In this document: positions 33,079 through 45,100 of the stretch, piece after piece | How positions within the stretch are numbered: the stretch's first letter is position 1 | Layout of the letters: the number at the start of each line of letters is the position of its first letter | DNA from: Polyodon spathula | Lineage: Eukaryota > Chordata > Actinopteri > Acipenseriformes > Polyodontidae | Reading direction: 5' to 3' | Assembly (NCBI RefSeq): GCF_017654505.1 | Contig: NC_054534.1 | Location: 26,259,689 to 26,323,688 of the forward strand | DNA: 64,000 nucleotides | The notes under the pieces: model-generated | Database searches by the model: none | What the model saw: only the letters and a program-made list of their open reading frames with translations | Told to the model about the DNA's origin: nothing | Program-made: the position numbers and the translations under genes

Positions 33079-36000
33079 CTGTAATGCAAAGGAAAGCCCC
33101 ATTATAAGTAATTACTGCAGAAAAGCTATAAAAAATGTTTTATATATATATATAATAATAAGTTATCAGTCTATATCCATGCTTTTTCATGTCTGTCTGA
33201 GCAAAGCAGGAGCACTCCATGCTCAAATAACTATTTTATTGAACTAGTCCCATTGGGAATATACCAAAAAAAAAAAAAAGACTCCTGGAAGAAGAAACAC
33301 ATTTTGTATTTTTTTTTCTCATATGGATCACTTAAGTCTGAAGAAATGGAACCAAACTCAAATCTTTATTTACACTTTAAGGGGTAGATTATTCGCATGT
33401 GACAACTCACTTCAAAAATCTGTTTTGTCATGGCAACAATGTTACAGGTAACCTAGAGAAGCTGGCTAGTTGTAAGGAAATTGTACAGCCTGGGTCATCC
33501 AAGCATCAAGAGACCACCGAGTTGAGCCACATGATCCTTAGAATACTTTGAGCAGTTACACTATGATCTAAATACTGACGCCCTTAAACAGACATCTAAA
33601 AATAAATAAATAACCTCTAGATGAAAACACAAGCAGAATGAGCGTAATATTAAACTCAAGAGAGTTTAGAGACAGTATAGTTAATACAGGCACATGTACG
33701 TATTAGGAAGCATGCTTAAGAATTGCCCTGGTCTGCATTTACCTGTTAAGTACAGGATCATAGGCCTCCACTGTGTTAAGGTAGACATTTCCGTTATGCC
33801 CCCCCACAGCAAAGATTTTCCCCATTAGTGTGGCCACTCCAACCCCTCCTCGTGGCGTGGTCAGCTCTGCCACGTACTCCCAGCAATTAGTGCGAGGGTT
33901 GAATCGCTCCACGGAGCTCAGAGGGGAGTTGTCATCAAACCCGCCTAAAGGGCAGCAAGATGCCTAGTTACAGCATTTCACAGACACTGAAGGACAGTCT
34001 TCTTACAAGCACAGCGATCTCAGAGTTAAAAAAATCATATAGTTTAACTTCAGCCATTGGTCTGCACTATAGATAAATAAAACAGGTGCTTCAGGTTTTC
34101 CCTGTATGACATGCCTTCATAAAGTGAAAATGTAAGCATATTTAAAATTTGCAGCAATAATAAGAGGGCATAAAACATAAATATGACAGAATATTTCTTG
34201 ATTTACAAAAGTTGTAGCATTAACTTGGCAAATCTAAAATGGTTTAATATTTATCAGTTTCAGAACTCCTTGCTCAACACACTTTTTATAACTACATTTA
34301 GTTTTATCTAGATATGCTTTACTTAGAAAGCAGTTACTGGAGTTTCATTAAAAGCTTTTAACAAACAAGTATCACATTTTTATCTAAACTTGGTAATGGT
34401 TTGATTGCAATTAAAACAGGGTCCATTACTTTCCCTGTCAACACTTACCCACTACGTACAAGCAGCCATTCAGCTCTCCAACTCCATTGCCAGCCCTCCG
34501 CTGCCCCATCTCCTTCACTTCTGTCCACTTGTCCAGGTGGGGGTCATACCGCTCCACACTAGACAAGGAGGCCACACCGTCATTTCCTCCCACAGCATAC
34601 ACATGGTTCTATATTAACATACAGAAGTAAAGTTAATGAAAAGGATAGAAGTACAAAACTGTGACTGAGGGTGCTGCTGCATGTGGGCAGTGCAGGCTGC
34701 TAGAATGTGTTATTGCCTGAGAAATGGGCAATAAAATGAGAACTAACCTCACCTGACCTGGTGCAAGTAACAGTTGTCTGGTCAAGATATGGTTGACACA
34801 CAGAGATATGCCAGCAATTAAGCTTCGCGTGCAAAGGGGTGTAAAAACTGTATCAAACAGCGAACACACGCCAGCACCGCGTCCGATGCTTCTTCCAGAA
34901 ATTGGTAACTAATATCATTGATTAATGACTTTTAATAATGAATGGCCTCATTACTGTGTATAATGATTAAGCTGTAAAAGTGTGACTATTATTGGAACAA
35001 ATAAAGGAAACTTGTTAAATTCTGCTTGGATCCTTGTTGGGCACACTCCTTCAATCAGAGAAATACATCCATAAATGTTGTTTCCTTACACAGAAGACAA
35101 TATTAAAGGCTAGCTCATGTTCATTCACTTGACCAAAAAACTGTTTTTCAAAGTTATAAATAGGAGGTGTAATCAGCAACCTGGAATATTGGACCAGTAA
35201 TCAAGTAACAATAATCAATGCATGAACACCACTACCCCCTGCTCAGGATGAAAGCCTCTGCGAAGGGGATGTAGTGAAGGCAGTCCTAGCATAGGTGGAA
35301 TTTACACGGTGGACACGTCCCCCTCACTTCAACAACGGGGAAATATCCCCCTCACATTGCAGCAGTAATAAAACACTTTGTTCTGAATAATGTATTCCTA
35401 TAAATCACTATAGTCTTCACTAGGATTTCATTGTAAAATTTCTTACTCATGATACTATTTCCGATGAATATGGTCTCAACACTATACTAATATTTTCTAT
35501 TTCAGCACTGGGATCTGTTGTCATACAGTGGCTGTGAAATACCCCTCCGGTCCTCCGAACAGGGAGTTCACTACCATTTTTTATTTTTTATTTGTTTGTT
35601 TTTGTTTTTTTTACTTTTCTATTGAATAAATGCCATTTTAACTGTACATTGTAATGGCTAGTAACAGATCCAGAGTAATCACAAATCTGTTTTTGCTGTA
35701 GTGTAAAGAGAGCAGTTTTTGACATTCATTGCAGATATAATCGCTTCACTGTCTAGTGCCCAATTTGCTGAATACCATAGTTAGGGGGATAATTGGTGGA
35801 TACATCAGACTCATTATCACTTCAAGGCAAACGCTAAAAACAACTGGCTTACCCCCAGTGCCACAGAGCCAACCCCCCCTCTGGGAGTGTTCATGGGAGC
35901 TACAGCACTCCATCGGTCAGACTCAAGATCGTATCTCTCCACATCATTGAAGCAGGAATTGTCATCCAGTCCCCCGATTGCATAGATAGGTCCTCCCAGT

Positions 36001-39000
36001 GCAGCTAAAGCAATACCTCTCCTGTTCAAATAAGTGTGGGGGAGGAAGGTTTTCAACTGAAGTGGAATTCAGAATATTTGTTGTATAATGTTGTGTTTGT
36101 AGAATCCCAGATTTTTCCAAAACACTGTTCTCTGTATTATAACTAGGGCTTCTGTTTTTCAGCTTTTCACTTATTTTTAGCTATTTTCGAGTTTAATTTA
36201 AATGTTTTTTTCCGGGGCTTTCGCTTCTTACATACTGTAGTCTTTTATTAAAGGTTCTCAGCTGCAGCTAGGGCTATGTGTACAGAGTGCGTTGTAGTTT
36301 ACTGTTTCAGTTTTATAATTACCGTTTTGTGTTCATTGAAGCCAGCATCATCCATTTATTATTCGCAGGGTCGAACATTTCCATACTCCCTAAATGCTCG
36401 CTGCCATCATGTCCCCCGACTGCATAGACTTTACCTGTGAAAATAAACAATACATTTAAAATGCATAGTCTAATAAATCACAAAAGCAGATTTGATCCAG
36501 GTGCAGCAATGCATGTAAGGGAGACATTTTGGCTCCAAGATACTACAGTAGTCTCCGGCTAAGAGAACACCCCTCGGGAAGCAAGTGTTGTCTTAGAAGG
36601 TTTTCCTATACCTGGAGACTACTGTACTAGAAAATATACAGCACAGCCCCACACAATCAGTAAAAGCAAACAAGCAAATAATTTAAACAAGAACGAATAT
36701 ACTTTATTTTTCTTTACCTATAAATACTGCAGATCAGTAAATTTAAATCAGCTGCTTGAATGAAGCTCTGCCCTTACCACAGTTAGTGTTTTCTTCAATG
36801 TGACTTAGCTGGACAAGCAAAGAGATTACATTTCACTCCCCCAGAATTCATACAACAAATTCTGAGTCAGCTTCCTCGATTGTCTTATCAAACTTTTAAC
36901 ATTTTAGACTCATTTATAAATAAACAAACATATACATAAAAAAGGGGGATTTCCATTAGCTAGGTAGGTTTAGAAAACTTATAAAATGTGTAAAATAAAT
37001 AAAAACAAATGTATTCTTTTGTATTTTTTTATTTTTTTTTTAAACAGAGTGCAGATAATAAAATGTTATGAAAATTAAATGAAGCTAACACTAAACTGAC
37101 ACCACAATTATATTTTAGTGTAAGTGGCAGCTGTTGCAGAAGACTCTGGGAACAGACAGTCTGGAAATGTCCTGCACAGCAATTTCAATTTTAGATGAGC
37201 AATCAAAACAAAATAGAAAACCAAGCTAGCAACGTACAATAGGATGTACAAATAAATCCTTGAAGTTAAAACTGAACATTTCTTCAGGAGATGGGATCCG
37301 ATAGCTGTCTCATTCTGATCACCCACCTCCTACTGAGATCACGCCCACATGTCGCCGTCTGCTGTTCATCTCCGGGCCGAAGAACCAGCTGTTCGTGCTG
37401 ACCGAGTAACATTCTATGCTGCGGAAAGGGTCCCCAGATCCCCCCCTCCCGCCCACACAGAACAGGACGCCTGCAGGGGAGAGAGAGCAGATAAAACAAG
37501 CTTGAAAAAAAAGAAACTGTCAAACCCAAAGCTTAGCACTGAACCTATAGCCAAGCACCCTGATCAATACAAACCTGACAGGAAGTAACTGGGGCACATT
37601 TTATATATATATATAAAATCCTCTTACTCCAGTCTAATCAACAACTTATTTGAAAATGAGGAAAACACCTGTTTATTTAAAAAAATAAACTCAAACCACA
37701 CAACTGATTTGTACTGTACTCAAAGATTATCTTAAGCATTCCAAGGAAAACATTGCAAAACACTATTTTACCAAAATGCATTTCATGTACTTTTTAAGTA
37801 TATGCACAACAGCACATGGTTTCTACAATATATTTCCATAGTCTCAATCCTTTTCCTTCTCACAACACCCTCACAAATGTCTATCCAAACTCCCCACCCC
37901 CTCCCCTCGTTCGTACCAGCTGTGTATTTCCTGGGGGTGGTGCGTATGGAGTACTCAAAGTCTGGCACAGCTGTGTTGCTCAGGTGAAGGTGGTAGTTTC
38001 TGGCCTCATCCAGCAGGTCGCGGCAGTTCAGGTTTTGTTTTATCATCTCTTCTTTGGCCACAGTTCCCATGAGGAAGTCCACAGGCAACAGAGGCAAACG
38101 AACCTGTGAGTAACAAACACCCCGTTCACACTTACTGAGTCAGCTTTGGGCAGTCTCTGAGCCGCCTCTTTTCGTTCACAGTTGCAGTTTTAGGGGGCCT
38201 AAGTGCGTTCACATATGTGGCTGAAAAGGAAGCCTAAATTGCAGCGAAGTGCTTGTCGGGAATGTAAACAGTGAGGTAAATGCCACATTCCCGGAAGTCA
38301 ACATAAGAGATTGAACTGGGAAATTTGCAGATCTAAATATGGCAATGTTACCTTTTTTGCAACACTGTTGGTACTTTACTTATAGCATAAGATACGATAA
38401 TGGCGTATGTTGACAGTGCAGTCGGTTACTGTGGAAAGAAACGATCGTGTTGTATCATGCGTAAATGTAGCAGACAAGGACGTGTACATTACAATAGTCA
38501 CAATACAGATTATGACATTAATGGTGACTCAATATGCAACGTCATATGCATTATTTATCAATATTGAGATTTACAAACTCAGCTACAATCTGAAGTGTGT
38601 GTTATATATATTATATATATATATATATTGCGCACACACACACAGAGAGAGCGAGAGATCGCCGAAGGTTCCATAAAATCCAAGATCCGTGGTGGGTTTA
38701 TCTCTGGCCTGCTGCTCTGTATTTCCGAGAGTTCTCGGACAAACTTGCAGGTCTTCACCACAGAGAAGTTGCTTCTACTAAGAATATCACAGACATTTGC
38801 AGAGCTTTTTGAGATGTTATAGTAATAAAATAATGACTTGGATTGTATTATTGAGGAGTTTGGTGATAAAACAAGTGACCAGGAGAGGATTTATCAGTAT
38901 GCACGTCTATAAAGACGTATGTGAAAAATACAGCGAACAAGGGGTGGGGCTTGGCTGGAGATGCAGGACTGTCATTTTGCGATATACAAAATACCTTTTC

Positions 39001-42000
39001 AACCTGCTTTACTTTGGCGAGGAAAAAAAAATATTTAAAACAGTGTGTGTGAAAATAAATTGGACCCAATGCGCCTGACAAGCGCCAAATAAATGGACCA
39101 TTAAGGGTTAATTTCAGCATCGTCCCAGCTGCTACCCCTTAAAACCTACATTGATTTGCTCTACTGCGCTGACCTAATAGTGGAGTGGTTTGAGGTTCGT
39201 CACCGCACTGACACGTTAAGGCCGGCCCAGGGCCTGCGTTGGGTTCACACATGCAGATAGGCCGGCCCTGAGACGGCACTGGTACTTTAGGCCGCATCAA
39301 AAAGCTGATCTAAATTTCACCCGGCCCAGGGCAGTCTTTTCATTTTTCGAGCGTTCACACATGAGATAAGGCAGCCCTGGGCCGGCCTAAACCACAAGTG
39401 TGAACGGGGTGAAAGAATTTTTAACGCTTTGACAAATCTTTCTTTCTTTAAGTTTATTTTAGAGTGTTTTGCCGTTATCCATGGTAATGGACAGGCACCA
39501 TCTACTGTATGTCATCAATCCAGCTTTTCAAAAATAGAGGCAAAACTACAAAGATCAAAACTAAAAATAAATATCGAGAAACAACATGTCATTCTTTGGC
39601 ACAGTTTCTTACCATTGTATCTTAAGTGTTTTTAAATGGATGTTTAAAGTATTGTCAATAAAGCAGTGTTCAGAATCAAAAAGTGGCATTTACCTGTGAA
39701 AGGATCTCATCCAGCCAGGCGTCGTGATGCTGTGGGTTGGCCTTGAGCCACTTGACAGCTGCGCTGTAAACCTGCTTCTCGTTGTCGATGCTGAGGTCAC
39801 TTGAGGAGAGCAGGGTGCGCAGGTGCTGCGGGGAGACGCAGGGGAAGTCCTCGCACTCCACCACCTCGTTGAAGTGCTCGCAGGCGTAGCGGTCCGCCAT
39901 GTCCATGAGGTCCACCCGGTTGTGGCTCTCGGCAAAGGTCCGCACAGCCAGGCAGTTGGATGGGTGGAAGTGGGCCTTCATGTACTCGCAGCAGGCCCTG
40001 GCCACCAGCTCCACCTGGAGGATGCAGGCCGCATACAGCAGCGGCTGCACATTGTCCACAGTCAGGGTGAGCTTTGAGGAATAGGCAAACTTCACCAAGT
40101 CCCTGATGGCATCTGCATCAAAGTCTTTGATCTCAACCAGGTCCTGCTTGGCTTCAGCCATGTCAGACAGGAACATTGCCTTGAAGTAGGGGATCACGCA
40201 GGCCAGCACCAGCTTGTGGCATGGTATCAGCTTACTGCCTATCTGGATGAGACAATGGGTCAGTAAATGAGAAGCAAGCATCTCTATACATACAATAAAT
40301 ACTAAGAAACCAATAAAATGGAGGGTAGTGTATAAGCACTCAATTTGACTCTTGTAATTAGGCAACGATCTGTACTTTTTTGTTACAGGAGGTTTAGGTA
40401 TGAGAGATGATGATATTCAAAATAATAGTAATATTGCAGTTTAGGAGAATTGACAATTCTTTTAACAGCATTGCACATTTTGGCATTACACTACTAACTA
40501 TTTACAGATCCCCGTACATATGACAAGGTAAAAAATACATTTATTAATATACATAGTTTAGCACCAGCACATTTTCTTTCTCCTGTAGAACTTTGAGAAA
40601 AAATACCAAGGTTGTCACAATGAAAACAAATTGCCCTTCAAATCACTGTATTGTTATCATTCTAAACAATGCCACTTTTATAACAAATGTAACGGGCCAT
40701 TTGGTAACATTTTTCACGTGACCAGTTAAACGTGTAGCATATTATACGTTTAACCACTTCAGAATTTATACATTTAAACGTTTAAAATCCCCAACCCTAA
40801 CAGAGGCACAAAAGCTGTTTCTTAGCTTGCCAGTATTCATTAACTTTTTTCTATACAAATTAGCTTACTCACCTACTATATAACATAATTAGGGGTGTAC
40901 ATAAATCGTGGTAAATTTACGTATTTTTCACGGGTAGGTTGCGGAATAAAATTAGGATTTCGGACATTTCACCGACCTGTTTATAACATTAAATAAACCT
41001 AAGTAGACAGTATTTCAGAGCAATATAAAGTCTAAAAATAGTGATATTTGCCTCCATGCTGTCATTTGTTAAAGGCAAGCATGCAGCATCCCCCGGCAGT
41101 TGACTTGCTCATACATGAGACTGCACCTTCTGCATCCACTGAATGCTTGGAAGTTAAGGCAAAGCTTTGCCAAGTTATACAGATGTGGAAATCGATTAGA
41201 AACAGCCCCAAAACTCAGTTACCGAAGGGCATCTGGCATACTTTAATAAAGGCAATGTATGCAGCACGTTCGTTGGACTTGGGCAGAGTACTATGTCTCA
41301 CTGTCTTGGGTGCTCACAGCCAGCAATTTCAAACCTGGTGAGACAGTATAACCAGACACACTCTGTCAATGACAGGCCACAAACTGGGAGACCAAGAGTC
41401 ACAACTCCTGCCTTAGATCGACAGATCATTTTGCAGCATCTTCGTGATGTCAATTGTTAATCAGCACAATAAAAAGTCACTGCACCTACTAAAACAGAGT
41501 TTGTCATTTTTCAATTACATCTAGTGAATTTTATCCAAATAGAACCAATACATTTCTTTAGATGCTCAAATACAAGTGATAAGTTTCTTTTGATGTTCAG
41601 CATACTTGGAATTGCAATGACTCAGTAGTATACAAATATTTAGCCACAACATCCTCTGTTGCACTACATACACAACCCTCTCTAGCAACTTAGAAAGCAA
41701 AATGAGGTAGCTCAACACAATAGAACCACAATGTCCTGGTGCAGGCATGCATTTAAAGTTACAGTACATTTTGTACACATAAAATTCATAACATGAGATG
41801 ATACACGTGCAGTTGAAAGGCAAACTACAACCACTTTCAGGGTTAAGCACATCTAACCCAAATTGCTCCCATATGGCTATGGTGAAAGCGAATGTGGCAA
41901 GCAGGTTCTTTTGTTAATACCTTTAGCGTTATGTCACAAAGTTCCCTTGCTTCGTAGAAGTGGCGCAAAGAGTTGTGAAAATCTTTCCAAGCTTCATGTG

Positions 42001-42118
42001 CCTCGAAAGTGAACGTGCCATCGGCCTCCGATTCCCCTTCCAGGGACTTTGCCTGCAGTTTCTTCTCCTTCAGCTTGTGTTGCTTGGCATGCTCAGGTAC
42101 CATGTCACCTGAAGCCAT
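32955..42118 (-). CDS. KLHL8: KLHL8, BTB-BACK-kelch adaptor of CUL3 ubiquitin ligase
   Basis: Nine coding exons with consensus borders and matching phases: 42118-41921, 40242-39694, 38103-37917, 37470-37327, 36434-36323, 36021-35853, 34608-34449, 33944-33743, 33078-32955. They sum to 1845 nt, 614 residues, against 620 in the human protein. BTB spans about residues 50-160, BACK about 165-265, six kelch repeats about 315-610 with the GG doublets (CVGGRGG, AVGGHDG, AIGGLDD, AVGGNDG, VVGGFDD, AVGGHNG). It recruits substrates to CUL3; in animals KLHL8/KEL-8 is reported to promote turnover of rapsyn. The C-terminus ...NVADCM matches the family end. No lesions are seen. The start ATG at 42118 gives MASGDM, as in orthologues. 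Confidence 0.97.
33079..33742. other. KLHL8 intron 8
   Basis: No nested gene seen. A tract at 33268-33280 and a T-rich stretch near 33310. Confidence 0.6.
33743..33944 (-). CDS. KLHL8: KLHL8 exon 8, kelch repeats
   Basis: Reads GFDDNSPLSSVERFNPRTNC and, further on, TLMGKIFAVGGHNGNVYLNT, ending VLNR at donor GTAAAT. It covers the end of one kelch repeat and most of the next. Confidence 0.95.
34449..34608 (-). CDS. KLHL8: KLHL8 exon 7, kelch repeat
   Basis: Reads NHVYAVGGNDGVASLSSVER, then DKWTEVKEMGQRRAGNGVGE, ending LYVVG at donor GTAAGT. Phase 0 entry. Confidence 0.95.
34609..35852. other. KLHL8 intron 6
   Basis: About 1.2 kb without a recognisable gene. A T-rich run (tttatttttt) lies at 35579-35617. 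Weak old-repeat character only. Confidence 0.5.
35853..36021 (-). CDS. KLHL8: KLHL8 exon 6, kelch repeat
   Basis: Reads RGIALAALGGPIYAIGGLDD, then CFNDVERYDLESDRWSAVAP, ending GSVALG at donor GTAAGC. Confidence 0.95.
36323..36434 (-). CDS. KLHL8: KLHL8 exon 5, kelch repeat
   Basis: Reads KVYAVGGHDGSEHLGSMEMF, then NKWMMLASMNTK, and splits an arginine codon at the donor. Confidence 0.95.
36546..36624. mobile_element. 79-bp hairpin MITE flanked by TA
   Basis: Ends CAGTAGTCTCC and GGAGACTACTG are inverted, and both sides carry TA, the target duplication of Tc1/mariner and pogo elements. The interior (AAGAGAACACCCCTCGGGAA) resembles pogo/Tigger-type MITEs. It sits in KLHL8 intron 4. Confidence 0.7.
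36625..37326. other. KLHL8 intron 4, remainder
   Basis: AT-rich, no gene recognised. The short minus-strand open frame at 37326-37108 is read-through of the exon 4 donor. Confidence 0.5.
37327..37470 (-). CDS. KLHL8: KLHL8 exon 4, first kelch repeat
   Basis: Reads VLFCVGGRGGSGDPFRSIEC, then NSWFFGPEMNSRRRHVGVIS. The acceptor is CTCCCCTGCAG. Confidence 0.95.
37917..38103 (-). CDS. KLHL8: KLHL8 exon 3, end of BACK domain and linker
   Basis: Reads VRLPLLPVDFLMGTVAKEEM, then CRDLLDEARNYHLHL and PDFEYSIRTTPRKYTAG. Its acceptor TGTTACTCACAG is only 14 bp from the end of the transposon at 38118, so the branch point must lie inside transposon sequence. Confidence 0.95.
38118..39411. mobile_element. 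1.29-kb non-autonomous DNA transposon in KLHL8 intron 2
   Basis: Both ends carry the same 16 bp in opposite orientation: CACCCCGTTCACACTT at 38118 and its reverse complement ending at 39411. AAA flanks both sides, a possible 3-bp duplication. GGCCGGCCCAGGGC-like subterminal motifs recur near the right end. Short internal frames have no transposase similarity. Superfamily not assigned. Confidence 0.8.
38600..38653. repeat. (TA)n and (CA)n(GA)n simple repeats
   Basis: Alternating TA at 38605-38628, then CACACACACA and GAGAGAGCGAGAG, inside the transposon. Confidence 0.9.
39694..40242 (-). CDS. KLHL8: KLHL8 exon 2, BTB and BACK domains
   Basis: A 549-nt phase-0 exon: IGSKLIPCHKLVLACVIPYF, FKAMFLSDMAEAKQ, then YACEHFNEVVECEDF, AWLDEILSQ. 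It holds most of the BTB fold and the first part of BACK. GC is high relative to flanking introns, as usual for coding sequence. Confidence 0.97.
40243..41310. other. KLHL8 intron 1 (coding), no gene
   Basis: AT-rich, with a patch of repeated ACGTTTAA-like words at 40727-40790. Nothing coding is supported. Confidence 0.5.
41311..41460 (+). pseudogene. Tc1/mariner transposase N-terminal fragment
   Basis: One plus-strand frame reads CSQPAISNLVRQYNQTHSVN, then DRPQTGRPRVTTPALDRQII and LQHLRDVNC. The S-x-x-x-I-x-x-L...DRPxxGRPRxTxxxxDRxI motif is the paired helix-turn-helix DNA-binding part of Tc1 transposases, with the GRPR AT-hook-like box. The catalytic DDE part is absent. It lies within a KLHL8 intron, opposite to the gene. 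Confidence 0.75.
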
Positions 42119-42140
42119 TTCCAACGATCGGTTTCTTCAC
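41921..42140 (-). CDS. KLHL8: KLHL8 first coding exon with start codon
   Basis: The exon begins at acceptor TTTTTCTGTGCAG (42140). ATG lies at 42118-42116, giving MASGDMVPEHAKQHKLKEKK and ending EAWKDFHNSLRHFYE, ARELCDITLK at donor GTATTA. A TTG-GAA-ATG stretch upstream could extend the frame but has no ATG. Coding part 198 nt. Confidence 0.93.
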
Positions 42141-45100
42141 CTGCACAGAAAAAAAGAAAGGAGAGCCAGAGTCAACCACCTAACCGGACAGTAAAAGCAT
42201 GCTACTGTATGTCCCGAGACAGGAGGATAACGAAACAAAAACATCAGTCACCTCATGAAGTTAATTTTTCACTTGTATTTGGTGACTTTAAACAACAAAA
42301 ACAGGTAGGCTAATTGTGGAAGAGAAGACAGACAGATGGCAACAAGAATGGCAAGATAATAAATAATATTGAGATAAAGAGTCAAACTGCTGAGCATCAG
42401 ATACTCAAAATACACCATGTTAAGAAAGTGATGAAAGGTGCAAGAAGTTTAGTGATTTGAACACCAGTTTTACAGAACACCTGGACCACTTGAGGTATCA
42501 TAACAGGTACATTTTGGTGCATGTTGCTCAGCTAACTGACAGAATTGTATTAGTGCGACGGGAGCAACTGCAGCCTGCAAAAACTGTTGCACATAACAGG
42601 TACAACTGCAGCATGTTGGAAGTATGGCTTTAAGATGCATACCCTACTTCAATCCAAAAGCCTGCTTCTAACATTGGAGACTTATCCAGCATGTGATCCG
42701 ACTGTAAACCAACAGGGTCTGTATAGAACAAGCTGAGCACTTTGATTTTATTTGTTACGACTTTTGTAACCGTTTTAGCTTTGTTCCTTCAATGAAAGGG
42801 ATGGAATAAACCCTAAACAATGGACTGCGAGTACTGTAAAATCACATTTGCATAATTTGCCTTTGTGCAGACCATTTAAAAGAATGGAAAACTTCAGATC
42901 AAGTCCTCAGATCTGAACTGGCATTTTTGCATCAGACCATTTATTAGACTCATAATCTACCAGCTAGAAAACTGATTCTGATTCTTAAGGACGCAGGCAC
43001 AATTTATGTCCCAATTCTGCTTATCCATCAACAAGAAAATACTGTGTCTCAAATCTTCTGGGGAGAAACATTAAGGGAAAAAAAGGACATGTAGCCAGTA
43101 ACTCCCTGTTCAGAACAGAGAAAAACTGGAGTAGATCTCAAACACTAACTGATCAGCTTTCTCAAACTCAATACATCTATGTAATCACAGAGAATGACAG
43201 AAGACAAGACTGGATTCATTGAGTGTGAAAGATCTGCCAAGTAACTGTCACAGAGGAAGATTGAAGATGACAACTGCCAGATATCTTTACACAAATGAAT
43301 CACTGTGCTCACTAATGAGATAGCAGTATACCATATACATTTTTTTAAAAAACACAGTACATGACAGCAGCCAAGCACAACTGCAATGAAATCCCCTTAT
43401 TGTATCCAACCCCACTAAACACTATTTTAGTTACAGGGAATGTGGGAGGGGTATTGAGCAATCTAATTACATTGTATTTATTTGATGTACCGGATCTTTT
43501 CTTTGGCACATCCAAGGTAAGGAACTTGACATGCCGAGGTTCTGCACAGTATCTGTTGCTTACTCCAATCCCTTGCAAAGACCAATGACAATAAATGCTG
43601 AACATTTAAGGTTTTATGTACAGTTAGGGTTCCTATGCAACAATTACTTTGAAATTAAAAGTACACTACTGTATAAAAAAAAGAAAACGTTAGAAATATT
43701 TAAAGAGATACACAGTAAATGCATGTTCTCAAAAAAATGCATATTGTACTCTAATGTATTCTGCATTATATCAGAGAATATTTACAACAGTAGGGGTATT
43801 GTTTTCAAGAACAGTGTTACACTGAGAAAATCTACCATGGAAGATATGGACAAAAAAATAAACCTAGTTGTCCGGGCCAATTTCCCAGTGGGGAGAAATT
43901 GTGGGAACTTTTAATGCCTGAAAATGATGTTTCCATCTTTCAAGTACAGTAAATTTCAGCCCAGCCATTGATTCCACAATTCAAAACAAGATAACACGTG
44001 TTTCTTAGGCTAGTATTATTAGCCACATTATCCAAAAAAAATAATAATAAAAAAATAAGTCTCCGAATTCTGTTCTTGTTTTCAGAAAATTTAGAGGCGA
44101 TGCCAATAACATAAGCTGAGGGAAAAGTTACAGAAGCCAGATTCCTCCTTCCCAAGTACTGCTCTGAATCGAAGATCCTAAAACTACAGTGATATAAATT
44201 ACTTTACGTATTCCCTTTGTTAAATATTTGCAGTGAAACAGATTGCACATTATATTCCCTTTTGTTTGTGCTGGCAAGCTGAAATGAACTCTACTCACTC
44301 TCTCACACAGGCAGATTTCTCAAAAGCGTAAACCTCAAAGAAACAGGTGAAACTGTTAATGTTTCATTTCCTTTTTCCCCAGTCCCCAGAGTTAAGCAAA
44401 GGCGAAGACACATTTTGGACAGGAAAACAGAACACTAGCAAGAACCAAGTTTAAGGAATTATTTTTCTGGGTAGTTTTATTCCATTAATTATTTATTCCT
44501 CTATGAAGAAAGTAGCCTTGACTTGTGATCTTACTTTGACTGAGATCATAGTAAACGCCCAAGATGTACACAAAGGCACTGTTTTGTAGCAACTGTAAAA
44601 ATCCACTGTCACTCTTAGCCAAACACACACACTGTACATTAAACACATCTAATTTAGTTTTAAATCAGGGAAACTATAGTACTGGAAGCTCAGTGGAGAA
44701 AATGCCTTATTCAGTTTCAGCATCAACTGTAACCTAAATGTGATTTTGTTGTCCATTTACCTTATTGTTCTATATAATTTTACAACTTATAGAACAGTAG
44801 GACCTGGATAATATTTTTGTTTGGTGAATCGCCACAAAACTTCACCTAATGCGTATGTAAAGACCTTCTTGTCACATATTTGTGCCACAGAACAATTTAG
44901 TGAACAAAACATTGTTTATTATCATAAAAACAAACCAAAAAAAAAAAAAAGCGCCATAGCTTAAATTTAGGTCACAAGTTCCAGCTGTGTGAATGCAGGA
45001 CCTTTTTTGTGTCATTTTCAAAAGTTAACAAAAAGCTAACATTTAAATGCTGGATATATAGACTGCATGAATGCTCCGACTTGATTACCACTTTCCACAA

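Noticed and set aside
37802..38109. Plus-strand open frames over KLHL8 exon 3
   Set aside because: Antisense shadows of the exon.
39690..40084. Several open frames opposite or shifted to KLHL8 exon 2
   Set aside because: Shadows of a GC-rich coding exon; only the frame that fits BTB-BACK and the splice phases is kept.
43531..43914. 127-codon plus-strand open frame in the KLHL8 intron
   Set aside because: No domain, AT-driven composition, no splice or start context.
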